In this document: one piece after another, positions 26,991 to 35,568 of the stretch
Position numbering within the stretch: position 1 is the stretch's first letter
Layout: each line of letters opens with the position of its first letter
Source of the DNA: Ruminococcus sp.
Lineage (GTDB): Bacteria > Bacillota > Clostridia > Oscillospirales > Ruminococcaceae
Assembly: GCA_017478965.1 (NCBI GenBank)
Contig: JAFVCV010000039.1
Span: 1-64,000, forward strand
Direction: 5' to 3'
DNA length: 64,000 bases
Notes under the pieces: model-generated
What the model was told of the DNA's origin: nothing
Database searches by the model: none
What the model saw: the letters and a program-made list of their open reading frames with translations, nothing else
Position numbers and translations under genes: made by a program

Positions 26991-28763
26991 ATGTTGAAAG
27001 TTTTAGCTGATGCGCCCGCTGCGGGCGGCTACAGTGCGGTCAGCACCGTGTGGGTGCTGGTGGGGGCGGCCCTGGTATTCTTCATGCAGGCCGGGTTCGC
27101 CATGGTGGAGACCGGATTTACCAGAGCAAAGAACGCCGGCAACATCATAATGAAGAACCTGATGGATTTCTGTATCGGAACGCCTATCTTCTGGCTCGTG
27201 GGCTTTGGCATAATGTTCGGCAGCGGGTCCTTTATAGGAGCCTATAAGGGCATAGCCGCTGAGAGCGCTTACGGTGCAGTTTCACCTGACGGTGTACCGT
27301 TTTTCGCTTATTTCATTTTCCAGACCGTATTCTGCGCCACGGCAGCGACCATCGTTTCCGGAGCCATGGCTGAGAGAACTAAGTTCATCTCCTACTGCAT
27401 ATATTCGGCAGCTATCAGCCTGATAGTCTACCCCATCGAGGCCCATTGGATCTGGGGCGGCGGCTGGCTGTCGGAGATGGGGTTCCACGATTTTGCCGGC
27501 TCGACCTGCGTTCATATGGCCGGCGGCGTGGCAGCCTTCGTGGGCGCTGCGATCCTAGGACCCCGTATCGGAAAATACGACAAGAACGGCAAGGCCAGGG
27601 CTATCCCCGGACACAACCTTACCCTTGGCGCCCTGGGCTGCTGTATCCTGTGGTTCTGCTGGTTCGGCTTTAACGGAGCATCCACGGTCTCCATGGAGGG
27701 CGAGGCTATTAGCCTGGCAGGAAAGGTGTTCACCACCACGAACCTGGCTGCGGCAGTTGCGACCCTGGTCTGCATGATCTTCACCTGGGTCAAGTATAAA
27801 AAGCCCGATGTTTCCATGACCCTTAACGCATCTCTGGCAGGTCTGGTGGCCATCACTGCCGGCTGCGACACTGTAAGCCCTGTTTCGGCTGCCATCATCG
27901 GTACTGTCTCCGGCGTGCTGGTAGTATTTGGCGTTGAGTTCATTGACCAGGTGCTGAAAATAGACGATCCTGTGGGCGCCTGCGGCGTTCACCTCTGCAA
28001 CGGCCTTTGGGGCACCGTCGCCGTGGGACTGTTCTCTGACGGGACCATGGGCGAAAAGGGACTTTTCACAGGCGGCGGCGCACATCTGCTTGGCATACAG
28101 GCCCTTGGCGCCCTGGCAGTCATCGCCTGGGTGGCAGGCACCATGTTTATCATCTTTGAGGCCATCAAGCATACCATCGGGCTGAGAGCCTCTGAACAGG
28201 AAGAGATAATCGGTCTTGACGTTACCGAGCACGGCCTGGTATCCTCCTACGCCGACTTCGCACCTACCATGAGCCAGGCTGCCCTGTCCTACACCAAGGA
28301 GGACGCAAAGAGCGTGAAGAAGGTCGAAAGGCCCGCATCTGCTGTCCCTGTGGAAAAGGCCATCGAGGTAAATTCCTACACGGCCGGTGCTGACAGGACC
28401 AAGATGACCAAGGTAGTCATCATTTGCAGCCAGACCAAGCTGAGGTCCCTGGTAGATGCCCTTGAAAGCATCAACGTCACCGGTGTGACCATAACCAACG
28501 TCCTGGGCTGCGGTATGCAGAAGGGACAGCCTGAGTACTACAGAGGCGCTGTGGTGGAGGCCAGCCTCATACCTAAGGTAAAGGTAGAGGTGGTGGTCTG
28601 CAAGGTGGCCCCTCGCAATGTCATTGATACTGCCAAAAGCGTGCTTTACACCGGCCATTACGGCGACGGTAAGATATTTGTATACGACGTTGAGAACGTC
28701 GTCAAGGTAAGGACCTCGGAGGAGGGCTATGACGCCCTCCAGGACAGCGGCGAGAGCGCCTGA
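26991..28763 (+). CDS. amt: Ammonium transporter with fused C-terminal PII (GlnB/GlnK) domain
   Basis: 590 aa. Residues 1 to about 420 are an Amt/Mep channel with 11 hydrophobic segments, starting with the typical MVETGFTRAKNAGN region and including FGFNG and the pore-lining His segments. Residues about 470-575 form a PII domain (TKVVIICSQTKLRSLVDAL; a T-loop segment containing PEYYRG; TGHYGDGKIFVYDVENV). PII normally plugs Amt when nitrogen is plentiful; fusion makes the valve covalent. GGAGGG ribosome-binding site before the ATG. Confidence 0.95.
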   Translation: MLKVLADAPAAGGYSAVSTVWVLVGAALVFFMQAGFAMVETGFTRAKNAGNIIMKNLMDFCIGTPIFWLVGFGIMFGSGSFIGAYKGIAAESAYGAVSPDGVPFFAYFIFQTVFCATAATIVSGAMAERTKFISYCIYSAAISLIVYPIEAHWIWGGGWLSEMGFHDFAGSTCVHMAGGVAAFVGAAILGPRIGKYDKNGKARAIPGHNLTLGALGCCILWFCWFGFNGASTVSMEGEAISLAGKVFTTTNLAAAVATLVCMIFTWVKYKKPDVSMTLNASLAGLVAITAGCDTVSPVSAAIIGTVSGVLVVFGVEFIDQVLKIDDPVGACGVHLCNGLWGTVAVGLFSDGTMGEKGLFTGGGAHLLGIQALGALAVIAWVAGTMFIIFEAIKHTIGLRASEQEEIIGLDVTEHGLVSSYADFAPTMSQAALSYTKEDAKSVKKVERPASAVPVEKAIEVNSYTAGADRTKMTKVVIICSQTKLRSLVDALESINVTGVTITNVLGCGMQKGQPEYYRGAVVEASLIPKVKVEVVVCKVAPRNVIDTAKSVLYTGHYGDGKIFVYDVENVVKVRTSEEGYDALQDSGESA

Positions 28764-28809
28764 GGACTGCCCGTATTAGTTTTGCACTTCACTAGACCCA
28801 TCTTAACAG

Positions 28810-28852
28810 AAAAGGACCTGCGTGCTGAATGACCTCGGTAGCAGGCCCTTTT
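28810..28852 (+). terminator. Terminator after amt
   Basis: AAAAGGACCTGC (28810-28821) with GCAGGCCCTTTT (28841-28852), one mismatch, ending in a T tract. Confidence 0.75.
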
Positions 28853-28905
28853 CATTTATTGTCGGTATGCACAGATATGATGAACGGAATTTTACAGAAA
28901 AACAC

Positions 28906-28934
28906 TTGATAAATTTTATTTAATATGCTATAAT
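28906..28934 (+). promoter_or_regulatory. Sigma-A promoter of the mutarotase-like gene
   Basis: TTGATA (28906-28911), 17-nt spacer, TATAAT (28929-28934). Confidence 0.8.
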
Positions 28935-28983
28935 AAATTGTATATAAATTCCGGTCTTATTTTTTGAAAAGGGGTAATGAAAG

Positions 28984-29988
28984 TTGAATAAGATAGATCT
29001 TGAATACAGCTTTAAGGGCATCAAGTGCGTGAAGATGCAGTCGGATAAGTATACCGCTGTCATCGCACCCTCCATGGGCGCAGCAGTGCTCAGGATGAGG
29101 GACGACCAGAATGACCTGGAGATATTCAGATATAAGAAATATGTGGACGCAGATACCATCGACGGACAGAGGGAGATCTGGGGCCTGCCGACCCTTTATC
29201 TGCCGAACCGGTTCGATAAGGGCATATTGAAGACCTCTGACAGCGTTTATAACCTTCCCATAAACGAACCGCTTTTTGATAATTTTATCCATGGCTGGGT
29301 ACACAAGAGGGCCCACGAGATAGAGTGCTATTCTGAAGAGGGCGGCAAGTGCGTGCTGATAACCTCCTATGTCTTTGATGAGAACGATGAGATGTATCAG
29401 TACTTCCCGGTGGATTTCAAGATATCCTATACCTTTACTCTGTCAAAGGACGGGCTGCTTCAGGAGATCTATCTGACCTCCTACAGCGACAAGGCCCTGC
29501 CTGTGACCATCTGCACCCATACCTGTCTTAATGCTCCCCTTAAAGACGGCGGCAGCGAGGCCGATATGAGACTGTGCGTTCCGGTGGGGGAGAAGTGTGA
29601 GCTGAACAGAAGGTGCCTGCCTACTGAAAGGCTCCTGCCCTTAGCTGACTGGGACAGGGAGTATAAGCTTGGCACCAAGGTCCCTACAGGACAGGTCATC
29701 GACAATGATATGTATACCGCCGTCATGGGCAGCTATAACGGGCGGGACCTCTACGGCGCATACGTAAAGGATATCAACAGCGGCCATGTGCTGATAAACG
29801 AAGTTTCCAAGGAATTCAGGTTCTGGAATATGTGGAACCACAGCGGCGACAAGGGGTATTTCTGCCCTGAGCCTATGACGGCTATGATAAATTCCCCTAA
29901 TCTCAGCCTTCCCCGTGAGCAGACAGGATATACAGAGATAAGCAGGGGAGAGACTTTCAAGTGCTGGCAGAGGTTCTATACCGAGTGA
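28984..29988 (+). CDS. Aldose 1-epimerase-like (galactose mutarotase fold) protein
   Basis: 334 aa starting at TTG 28984, with AAAGGGGT 8 nt upstream. No signal peptide. Overall beta-sandwich pattern and aromatic/His positions (HGWVHKRAHE, CTHTCLNAP, FWNMWNHSG) fit the galactose mutarotase-like superfamily, which interconverts sugar anomers. The catalytic residues cannot be assigned with certainty. It stands upstream of cellobiose phosphorylase, which consumes one anomer of its substrates, so anomer supply is a reasonable role. Confidence 0.65.
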   Translation: MNKIDLEYSFKGIKCVKMQSDKYTAVIAPSMGAAVLRMRDDQNDLEIFRYKKYVDADTIDGQREIWGLPTLYLPNRFDKGILKTSDSVYNLPINEPLFDNFIHGWVHKRAHEIECYSEEGGKCVLITSYVFDENDEMYQYFPVDFKISYTFTLSKDGLLQEIYLTSYSDKALPVTICTHTCLNAPLKDGGSEADMRLCVPVGEKCELNRRCLPTERLLPLADWDREYKLGTKVPTGQVIDNDMYTAVMGSYNGRDLYGAYVKDINSGHVLINEVSKEFRFWNMWNHSGDKGYFCPEPMTAMINSPNLSLPREQTGYTEISRGETFKCWQRFYTE

Positions 29989-30005
29989 GAGAGCGGTGGG
30001 GGACT

Positions 30006-30878
30006 GTGCGTAAAAGCAGATGTTCAGGAATAGGTGCGGCGGCGCTGGCGCTCGCTGCGGCTCTGGTGTGCGTGGGCTGCGAGTGGGACGGCTATGCGGA
30101 CAGCGGCCTGGACCCCGTCTACACCCACGGCAGCAGCCGGCCTGCGGTCACAGTGCCTGTTGAAGAGCAGGAGAGCGGCTCTGACAGCTCGCAGCAGGAG
30201 GACCTTGTCACCAGGGCCAAGATGACGGTGGCGCTGTGGTTCGAGAGCTACAGCGAGGGGGACTATGAGGGATGCAAGGCCCTTTCAACGGACAGCTATA
30301 ACGCAGCGAGCGAAACGGACAGGCTTTTCAATAAAAGCTGGCCCGGCAGCTGCGAGATAGGGTTCTACGGCTTTCCTGAGGAAAATAAGGAGGGCGGCAG
30401 GACCGTGGTGACAGTGAATTTCCAGGCGTCGCCGGAAAAGGAGGGCGTGGAGCCGCTGCTTTGCAGGGCTGCGGTGGTCTTTGAGGACGGCGATGGCGGT
30501 GAAGAGACCGGCCGGGTGGACCTCATAGAAGAGGTCGAGGGGACCGTCATGGCGTCCCGCCGGGCCAGGGAAAGGGCGAAAGAGCTTTACAGGCTGTCTG
30601 TCAAGTATATAGATTACGTCAACAGTATAAACTATGGCTTTGATACCGTATCGGACCCCAACGAGATAGGCGAGCAGGACGTGCTCTATTTCACGGGGAA
30701 GATACTTCCGGGGGACGGTATGCACCACAGCGACGAGGTAACTGACTTTATGAATTATCTGCGGGCGGACTTCTTCAAGGAGGAGAGCGAGATCGCAGAT
30801 ATAGCCATAAAGGACGGACAGGTACTCTATGTTTATTATGAAAAGGATGGGGTCAGTGCGACCTGCCCTGAGTCCTGA
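30006..30878 (+). CDS. Lipoprotein of unknown function
   Basis: 290 aa from GTG 30006 (GTGCGTAAAAGC), with GGTGGGGG just upstream; a longer reading frame begins at 29961 inside the previous gene. N-terminal signal peptide with lipobox-like CVGC (Cys at about 24), then a Ser/Glu-rich linker and an unrecognised domain. It starts 17 nt after the mutarotase-like gene's stop, so they share a transcript. No catalytic motif seen. Confidence 0.7.
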   Translation: MRKSRCSGIGAAALALAAALVCVGCEWDGYADSGLDPVYTHGSSRPAVTVPVEEQESGSDSSQQEDLVTRAKMTVALWFESYSEGDYEGCKALSTDSYNAASETDRLFNKSWPGSCEIGFYGFPEENKEGGRTVVTVNFQASPEKEGVEPLLCRAAVVFEDGDGGEETGRVDLIEEVEGTVMASRRARERAKELYRLSVKYIDYVNSINYGFDTVSDPNEIGEQDVLYFTGKILPGDGMHHSDEVTDFMNYLRADFFKEESEIADIAIKDGQVLYVYYEKDGVSATCPES

Positions 30879-30895
30879 AAGGGACACTGAAGAAG

Positions 30896-30962
30896 AAAAT
30901 TAATTGATACGGGACCGGGCGGCCCTTGGGGACGCTGATGGTGCGGGACCGTGATTAATTTT
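30896..30962 (+). promoter_or_regulatory. Inverted-repeat leader upstream of cellobiose phosphorylase
   Basis: AAAATTAAT (30896-30904) pairs with ATTAATTTT (30954-30962) and, inside it, ACGG (30909-30912) with CCGT (30949-30952), enclosing a GC-rich 36-nt loop. CGGGACCG occurs twice. Could be an operator or an mRNA-stabilising leader. No convincing sigma-A promoter was found just upstream of the gene. Confidence 0.45.
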
Positions 30963-30992
30963 AAATACATATATTGAAAGGTGGATATTTCA

Positions 30993-33446
30993 ATGAAATT
31001 CGGCTCATTTGACGACGTTAACAAGGAATACGTCATCACTAACCCAAGGACGCCTTATCCCTGGATAAACTATCTGGGCACGCAGGAGTTCTTCTCACTG
31101 ATCTCCAACACAGCAGGCGGCTACAGCTTTTTTAAGGACGCCAGACTGAGAAGGATAACCCGTTACCGCTATAACAATGTTCCTGTCGATATGGGCGGCA
31201 GGTATTTCTACATCAACGAGGGCGGCACAGTGTGGAACCCCGGCTGGAGCCCTGTGAAGACCGAGCTTGACGCATATTCATGCCGTCACGGTATGGGCTA
31301 TACCATAATCAAGGGCGAGAAGAACGGCCTGGAGGCCGAAGTCACCTTCTTCGTTCCTGTTGACTACAACGGCGAGGTACAGAAGGTAGTGCTGAAGAAC
31401 AAGTCCGGCGGGAAGAAGAGCTTCAAGCTGTTCTCATTCTTAGAGTGGTGTCTCTGGAATGCTTCTGACGACGGCGAGAATTTCCAGCGCAACTTCAATA
31501 CCGGCGAGGTGGAGATAGAGGGCTCGACCATCTACCACAAGACCGAGTATAAGGAGAGAAGAGACCATTTTGCTTTCTATACCGTAAATGCCGATATCTG
31601 CGGCTTTGATACCGACAGGGAGACTTTCATGGGCGGTATCTACAACGGCTTTGCAAATCCCGGCACCGTCTTTGAGGGCAAGGCTGCCAATTCAGTGGCT
31701 GACGGCTGGTCGCCGGTGGCTTCTCACTGCCTGGACATCACCCTTGATGCAGGGGAGGAGAAGGCTCTGGTGTTCGTGCTCGGTTATGTTGAGAACGGCA
31801 AGGATAAGTGGAACGCCGACGGCACCATGAACAAGAGCAAGGCCTATGCTATGATAGAGTCCATGAATACCGCAGAGAAGGCCGACAAGGCCTTAGCTGA
31901 GCTGAAGGCAAGCTGGGAGGCACTGCTTTCGCAGTATCATGTTGAGACAGCTGACGATAAGCTCAACAGAATGGTAAATATCTGGAACCAGTATCAGTGC
32001 ATGGTGACTTTCAATATGTCAAGATCCGCTTCCTATTTCGAGAGCGGCATCGGCAGAGGCATGGGCTTTCGTGACTCTAACCAGGACCTGCTGGGATTTG
32101 TTCATCAGATACCTGACAGAGCCAGGGAGAGGATACTTGATCTTGCTGCCACTCAGTATGAGGACGGCGGATGCTATCATCAGTATCAGCCTCTTACCAA
32201 GAAGGGCAACGATGCGATCGGCGGCGATTTCTCCGATGACCCGCTGTGGATGATACTTTCCACTTCTCAGTACATAAAGGAGACCGGCGACTACAGCATA
32301 CTGGACGAGAAGGTGCCTTACGACAACGATGAGAGCAAGGCACAGAGCATGATGCACCACCTGAAACAGAGCTTCTGGCACGTTGCCAACGCTGTTGGTC
32401 CTCACGGACTGCCGCTGGCTATGAGAGCTGACTGGAACGACTGTCTGAACCTGAGCTGCCATTCCGACACTCCGGGTGAGAGCTTCCAGACCTATACCTC
32501 GCCTAAGTACGGCGACGAGAAGTTCAGCCGTGTGGCCGAGTCTGTGCTGGTGGCTGCAATGATGGCTTATATCGGACCTGAGTATGTGGCTCTGTGCAAG
32601 TACAAGGGCGACGAAGAAGAGGCAAAGAAGGCTCAGGACGCCATCGACGCTATGAATAAGAACACTCTGGAGTCCGCATGGGACGGCGAGTGGTTCCTCA
32701 GAGCCTATGACGACTTCGGCAAGAAGGTAGGCTCACACGAGTGTGAGGAGGGCAAGATATTCATTGAGCCTCAGGGCTTTGCAGTTATGGCAGGCCTTGG
32801 CAGGGAGAGCGGCAAGGACGTTATCACCATGAACAGCGTCAAGAAGTATCTTGACAGCAAGTATGGTCTGGTACTCAATAATCCTGCATTCACAAGATAC
32901 TATAAGGAATACGGTGAGATCTCCACTTATCCTGCCGGATATAAGGAGAACGCCGGTATATTCTGCCACAATAATGCCTGGATAATCTGCGCAGAGGCTG
33001 CCATCGGAAGAGGCGACCAGGCCTTTGAGTATTACAGCAAGATCGCTCCTGCATATCTTGAGGACATTTCTGACCTCCACAGGACCGAGCCTTATGTTTA
33101 CGCTCAGATGATCGCCGGCAAGGACGCAAGCAGACACGGCGAGGCCAAGAACAGCTGGCTCACCGGTACCGCTTCATGGAACTTCGTGGCTATATCCCAG
33201 TTTATTCTGGGCTGCATACCCGACTTTGACGGCCTGAAGATAGACCCCTCTATCCCTGCTGCATGGGACGGGTTCAAGCTGACCAGAAAGTTCCGTGGAA
33301 ACACCTACGATATAACGGTGAAGAACCCTGACCACGTATGCAAGGGCATCAAGGAAGTCACCGTTGACGGGACTAAGATAAACGGCAACGTTCTGCCTGT
33401 ATTTGAGAACGGCACTTCTCATGAGGTAGAGGTCGTTATGGGCTAA
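30993..33446 (+). CDS. cbp: Cellobiose phosphorylase (GH94)
   Basis: Phosphorolyses cytoplasmic cellobiose to glucose 1-phosphate and glucose, saving ATP during cellulose use. ATG 30993 (MKFGSFDD) is used, with AAAGGTGG 8 nt upstream, giving 817 aa, the usual length. The GH94 catalytic acid is the Asp of ADWND (about D480). The N-terminal sequence [20 protein letters not shown] and the C-terminal barrel segments match characterised cellobiose phosphorylases of ruminococci and clostridia. No signal peptide, so cytoplasmic. Codon use is strongly biased, suggesting high expression. Confidence 0.95.
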   Translation: MKFGSFDDVNKEYVITNPRTPYPWINYLGTQEFFSLISNTAGGYSFFKDARLRRITRYRYNNVPVDMGGRYFYINEGGTVWNPGWSPVKTELDAYSCRHGMGYTIIKGEKNGLEAEVTFFVPVDYNGEVQKVVLKNKSGGKKSFKLFSFLEWCLWNASDDGENFQRNFNTGEVEIEGSTIYHKTEYKERRDHFAFYTVNADICGFDTDRETFMGGIYNGFANPGTVFEGKAANSVADGWSPVASHCLDITLDAGEEKALVFVLGYVENGKDKWNADGTMNKSKAYAMIESMNTAEKADKALAELKASWEALLSQYHVETADDKLNRMVNIWNQYQCMVTFNMSRSASYFESGIGRGMGFRDSNQDLLGFVHQIPDRARERILDLAATQYEDGGCYHQYQPLTKKGNDAIGGDFSDDPLWMILSTSQYIKETGDYSILDEKVPYDNDESKAQSMMHHLKQSFWHVANAVGPHGLPLAMRADWNDCLNLSCHSDTPGESFQTYTSPKYGDEKFSRVAESVLVAAMMAYIGPEYVALCKYKGDEEEAKKAQDAIDAMNKNTLESAWDGEWFLRAYDDFGKKVGSHECEEGKIFIEPQGFAVMAGLGRESGKDVITMNSVKKYLDSKYGLVLNNPAFTRYYKEYGEISTYPAGYKENAGIFCHNNAWIICAEAAIGRGDQAFEYYSKIAPAYLEDISDLHRTEPYVYAQMIAGKDASRHGEAKNSWLTGTASWNFVAISQFILGCIPDFDGLKIDPSIPAAWDGFKLTRKFRGNTYDITVKNPDHVCKGIKEVTVDGTKINGNVLPVFENGTSHEVEVVMG

Positions 33447-33460
33447 GACCAAAAGCAAAG

Positions 33461-33495
33461 AACTTCCCTCCGTAAAAACGGGGGGAAGTTTTTTT
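33461..33495 (+). terminator. Terminator after cellobiose phosphorylase
   Basis: AACTTCCCTCCG (33461-33472) with CGGGGGGAAGTT (33479-33490), 6-nt loop, followed by a run of T. Confidence 0.88.
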
Positions 33496-33547
33496 GCACA
33501 AAAAAAGACCGCAGTCACAACGACAGCGGTCCGTTCTGCAACAGTTA

Positions 33548-33826
33548 TCAGTCCTGCTCCTTCATCTTAGCGAAACACTCGCTGCAATAAACAGGCCTGT
33601 CCTCTCTGGGCTGGAAGGGTATGATAGCCTCTCCGCCGCAGGCAGCACAAACTGCCTTGTAGGTCTGTCTGCCAGACCTGGACGCAGCCTTTCTTGCATC
33701 CCTGCAAGCCTTGCATCTCTGAGGTTCATTGGTGAAACCTTTCTCTGCAAAAAACTCCTGCTCACCTGCTGTGAAAACGAACTCATTCCCACAATCCTTG
33801 CATATTAATGTCTTGTCCTCAAACAT
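33548..33826 (-). CDS. Small zinc-ribbon protein
   Basis: 92 aa with three Cys pairs: CKDCG (about 8-12), CKACR (about 38) and CAACG then CSEC (about 58 and 82). The layout fits two treble-clef zinc ribbons of the probable zinc-ribbon domain family found in Firmicutes. Function in the family is not established; nucleic-acid binding is commonly assumed. Downstream of the SigH-like gene on the same strand, with a 140-nt tRNA-like element between them. Confidence 0.8.
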   Translation of the reverse strand: MFEDKTLICKDCGNEFVFTAGEQEFFAEKGFTNEPQRCKACRDARKAASRSGRQTYKAVCAACGGEAIIPFQPREDRPVYCSECFAKMKEQD

Positions 33827-33864
33827 AACTCTTACCTCAACCTTTTTAAAAATTTAGTATTTGA

Positions 33865-34004
33865 TGCCAGCAGTCGGACTTGCACCGACACCTTTGCGAG
33901 AAAGACTCTAAACTCCCAAAAATTCCCCAAAAACCATGCAGTTAAAAAGACTTTAAAGGCTTTAAATTCCTTCACCGAACGCTCTGCGATTAAGCTATAC
34001 GGCA
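33865..34004 (-). ncRNA. tRNA-like element with long insert and no CCA
   Basis: On the minus strand: TGCCG (5' end, 34004) can pair with TGGCA at the 3' end (33865). A D-arm follows T8-A9: stem GCTT/GAGC (33992-33995 with 33981-33984) and loop AATCGCA with conserved A14, G19 and A21. The T-arm is GTCGG, loop TGCAAGT, CCGAC (33873-33889). The 90 nt between D- and T-arms contain no proper anticodon arm. Position 18 is C instead of G and position 55 is G instead of T, so the elbow pair would be C18-G55. Acceptor pairs 6 and 7 are mismatched. Either a decayed tRNA with an insertion or a regulatory tRNA mimic. Confidence 0.4.
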
Positions 34005-34034
34005 ATATCTGCTATTTTCATCACTGTCAGTCCA

Positions 34035-34625
34035 TCAGCCCCTGCTCTTTTTCAGGTCAGAGAACAGCGTCCTCAGCTTCCTGCGGACCCTCTGTACCGC
34101 ATTGTTCACAGCCTTGCGGTCTGTCCCCACCCGGCGGGCTATCTCTTCGTATCCCATACCGTCAAGATAAAGCTTGAACACCTGCCATTCCAGCTGAGAA
34201 AGCACAGGGCTTATCCGGCTGTAAAGCTCCTCCATCTGCGCCTGCTCTACCACTATGTTCTCCGGGATCAGACTGAGGTCGTCACAAAGCTGCTCCTCCA
34301 GTAATTCCGGGCTGAGCTCCTCACCGCCGCTCTTCTGCCCTTTCAGGTAGCCGAACATGGCGTTGCGCATACAGGTCACTGCATACGCCGAAAAGCTGCC
34401 CTTCTTTTCATCAAAGCTGTTGACGGACCGCAGCAGGGCTATCAGCCCCTCCTGGATAAGGTCGTCCACCATCTGCTCCCTGTGCTCCCGGCCTGTGGCG
34501 GGGGCGAACCGGCGGGCGAGCATCTCCACCGTGGGTATATACTTAGCTATAAGCGCTGAAACGGCATTTTTATCTCCGCTTGCCTTCAGCGCAAGCTCCT
34601 CATCGGTGAGAACAGTGGCTTCCAT
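34035..34625 (-). CDS. RNA polymerase sigma factor, SigH-like
   Basis: 196 aa. Region 2 (about 25-95) contains DDLIQEGLIALLRSVNSFD and the recognition helix of 2.4. Region 4 (about 135-190) has an HTH ending in KAVNNAVQRVRRKLR, as in SigH/Spo0H. Region 3 is absent, the normal arrangement. A SigH role in entry to sporulation or competence is plausible given spoIIA in this window, but other short sigma-70 factors are possible. Well-placed minus-strand promoter at 34674-34702. Confidence 0.75.
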   Translation of the reverse strand: MEATVLTDEELALKASGDKNAVSALIAKYIPTVEMLARRFAPATGREHREQMVDDLIQEGLIALLRSVNSFDEKKGSFSAYAVTCMRNAMFGYLKGQKSGGEELSPELLEEQLCDDLSLIPENIVVEQAQMEELYSRISPVLSQLEWQVFKLYLDGMGYEEIARRVGTDRKAVNNAVQRVRRKLRTLFSDLKKSRG

Positions 34626-34673
34626 TCAAAACTCCCTGGATGATATACAAAAGGTACAAACTGATGTATAGTA

Positions 34674-34702
34674 ATCATAACATTTTTTTAATAATAAGTC
34701 AA
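34674..34702 (-). promoter_or_regulatory. Sigma-A promoter of the SigH-like gene
   Basis: Minus strand TTGACT (34697-34702), 17-nt spacer, TATGAT (34674-34679). Confidence 0.75.
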
Positions 34703-34854
34703 GCGTTAACAAAAAATTCTTTTAATTTTCTAAAAAATTCGTAATATCGTACATATTCTCGTTTAATTCTTTGTGATTTTACACCAAGCTATCCTAAATA
34801 TTGAAACAAAATACCACTTTTATTCAGGTCACAGAGTTTTCCAGACGGGAAAGC

Positions 34855-34902
34855 TCCTATAGGAAAAATGGGGTTGACAACAGGACGGAAATGTTGTATA
34901 CT
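34855..34902 (+). promoter_or_regulatory. Promoter of the Rrf2 regulator with upstream palindrome
   Basis: TTGACA (34874-34879), 17-nt spacer, TATACT (34897-34902). A TCCTATAGGA palindrome lies at 34855-34864, directly upstream of the -35. It shares CCTA/TAGG half-sites with the two metY operators. A GCCCCT/AGGGGC hairpin follows in the leader (about 34935-34961). Confidence 0.65.
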
Positions 34903-34995
34903 TTAATCATATTATTTGAATAGGATTTATAATCGCCCCTGCTTTCTCTGTGTATAGGGGCAGACACAGAAAAAATTTCAAAACGGAGGTAGTTT

Positions 34996-35430
34996 ATGAA
35001 GATATCGACCAAGGGCAGATATGCTTTAAGGCTGATGACGGACCTGGCTATGCACATGGAGGACGGGTATGTACCCATAAAGGCCGTAGCCGAAAGGCAG
35101 GAGATAAGCGATAAGTATTTGGAACAGATCATTTCCATACTGAGCCGTGCGGGCTACGTCCGCAGCATCAGGGGGGCTGGCGGCGGCTACAGGCTGGCCT
35201 ACCCGCCGGAGAAGTACACGGTGGGTATGATACTGAGGCTCACCGAGGGCAGTTTAGCGCCGGTGTCCTGTCTTGAAACGGAGGAAAATCTGTGCGAAAG
35301 GGCCGAGAAGTGCCCGACGCTCTTCATATGGGAAAAGCTCTATGCTGCCATAAACGACGTGGTGGACAACATCACCATTGCTGATATAGTGGAGCGAAGC
35401 ACCAACGGGGCGGATTTTTACAATATATAG
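34996..35430 (+). CDS. Rrf2/IscR/CymR family transcriptional regulator
   Basis: 144 aa: winged HTH starting with KISTKGRYALRLMTDLA and the wing SIRGAGGGY, then a segment with three cysteines (C-x7-C-x5-C, about residues 92-106) that in IscR-type members holds an Fe-S cluster; CymR types lack it. Convergent with metY, whose promoter carries paired CCTA-N9-TAGG palindromes. A role sensing Fe-S or cysteine status and controlling metY is inferred from this. Confidence 0.88.
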   Translation: MKISTKGRYALRLMTDLAMHMEDGYVPIKAVAERQEISDKYLEQIISILSRAGYVRSIRGAGGGYRLAYPPEKYTVGMILRLTEGSLAPVSCLETEENLCERAEKCPTLFIWEKLYAAINDVVDNITIADIVERSTNGADFYNI

Positions 35431-35465
35431 GACCGACCCCACGGATCGGATCCCGAACATCGAAC

Positions 35466-35503
35466 AAAAAGCTCATTCCCTTTTTATGGGGAATGAGCTT
35501 TTT
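35466..35503. terminator. Bidirectional terminator between Rrf2 gene and metY
   Basis: AAAAAGCTCATTCCC (35466-35480) with GGGAATGAGCTTTTT (35489-35503): a 15-bp perfect stem with U-runs in both directions. Confidence 0.9.
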
Positions 35504-35568
35504 ATCTGGTACTTTTTGGTATGGTATATTTATGGCAAGATATCTGTTTTCAGGAGGTCGCTTGGTCC

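Noticed and set aside
27555-28658. 367-residue minus-strand open frame
   Set aside because: Shadow of the amt-PII gene on the opposite strand; composition and lack of ribosome-binding site argue against it.
33873-33889. GGTGCAAGTCC as part of a cobalamin riboswitch
   Set aside because: The string fits, but the other conserved cobalamin riboswitch segments are missing and the upstream D-arm fits a tRNA-like fold better.
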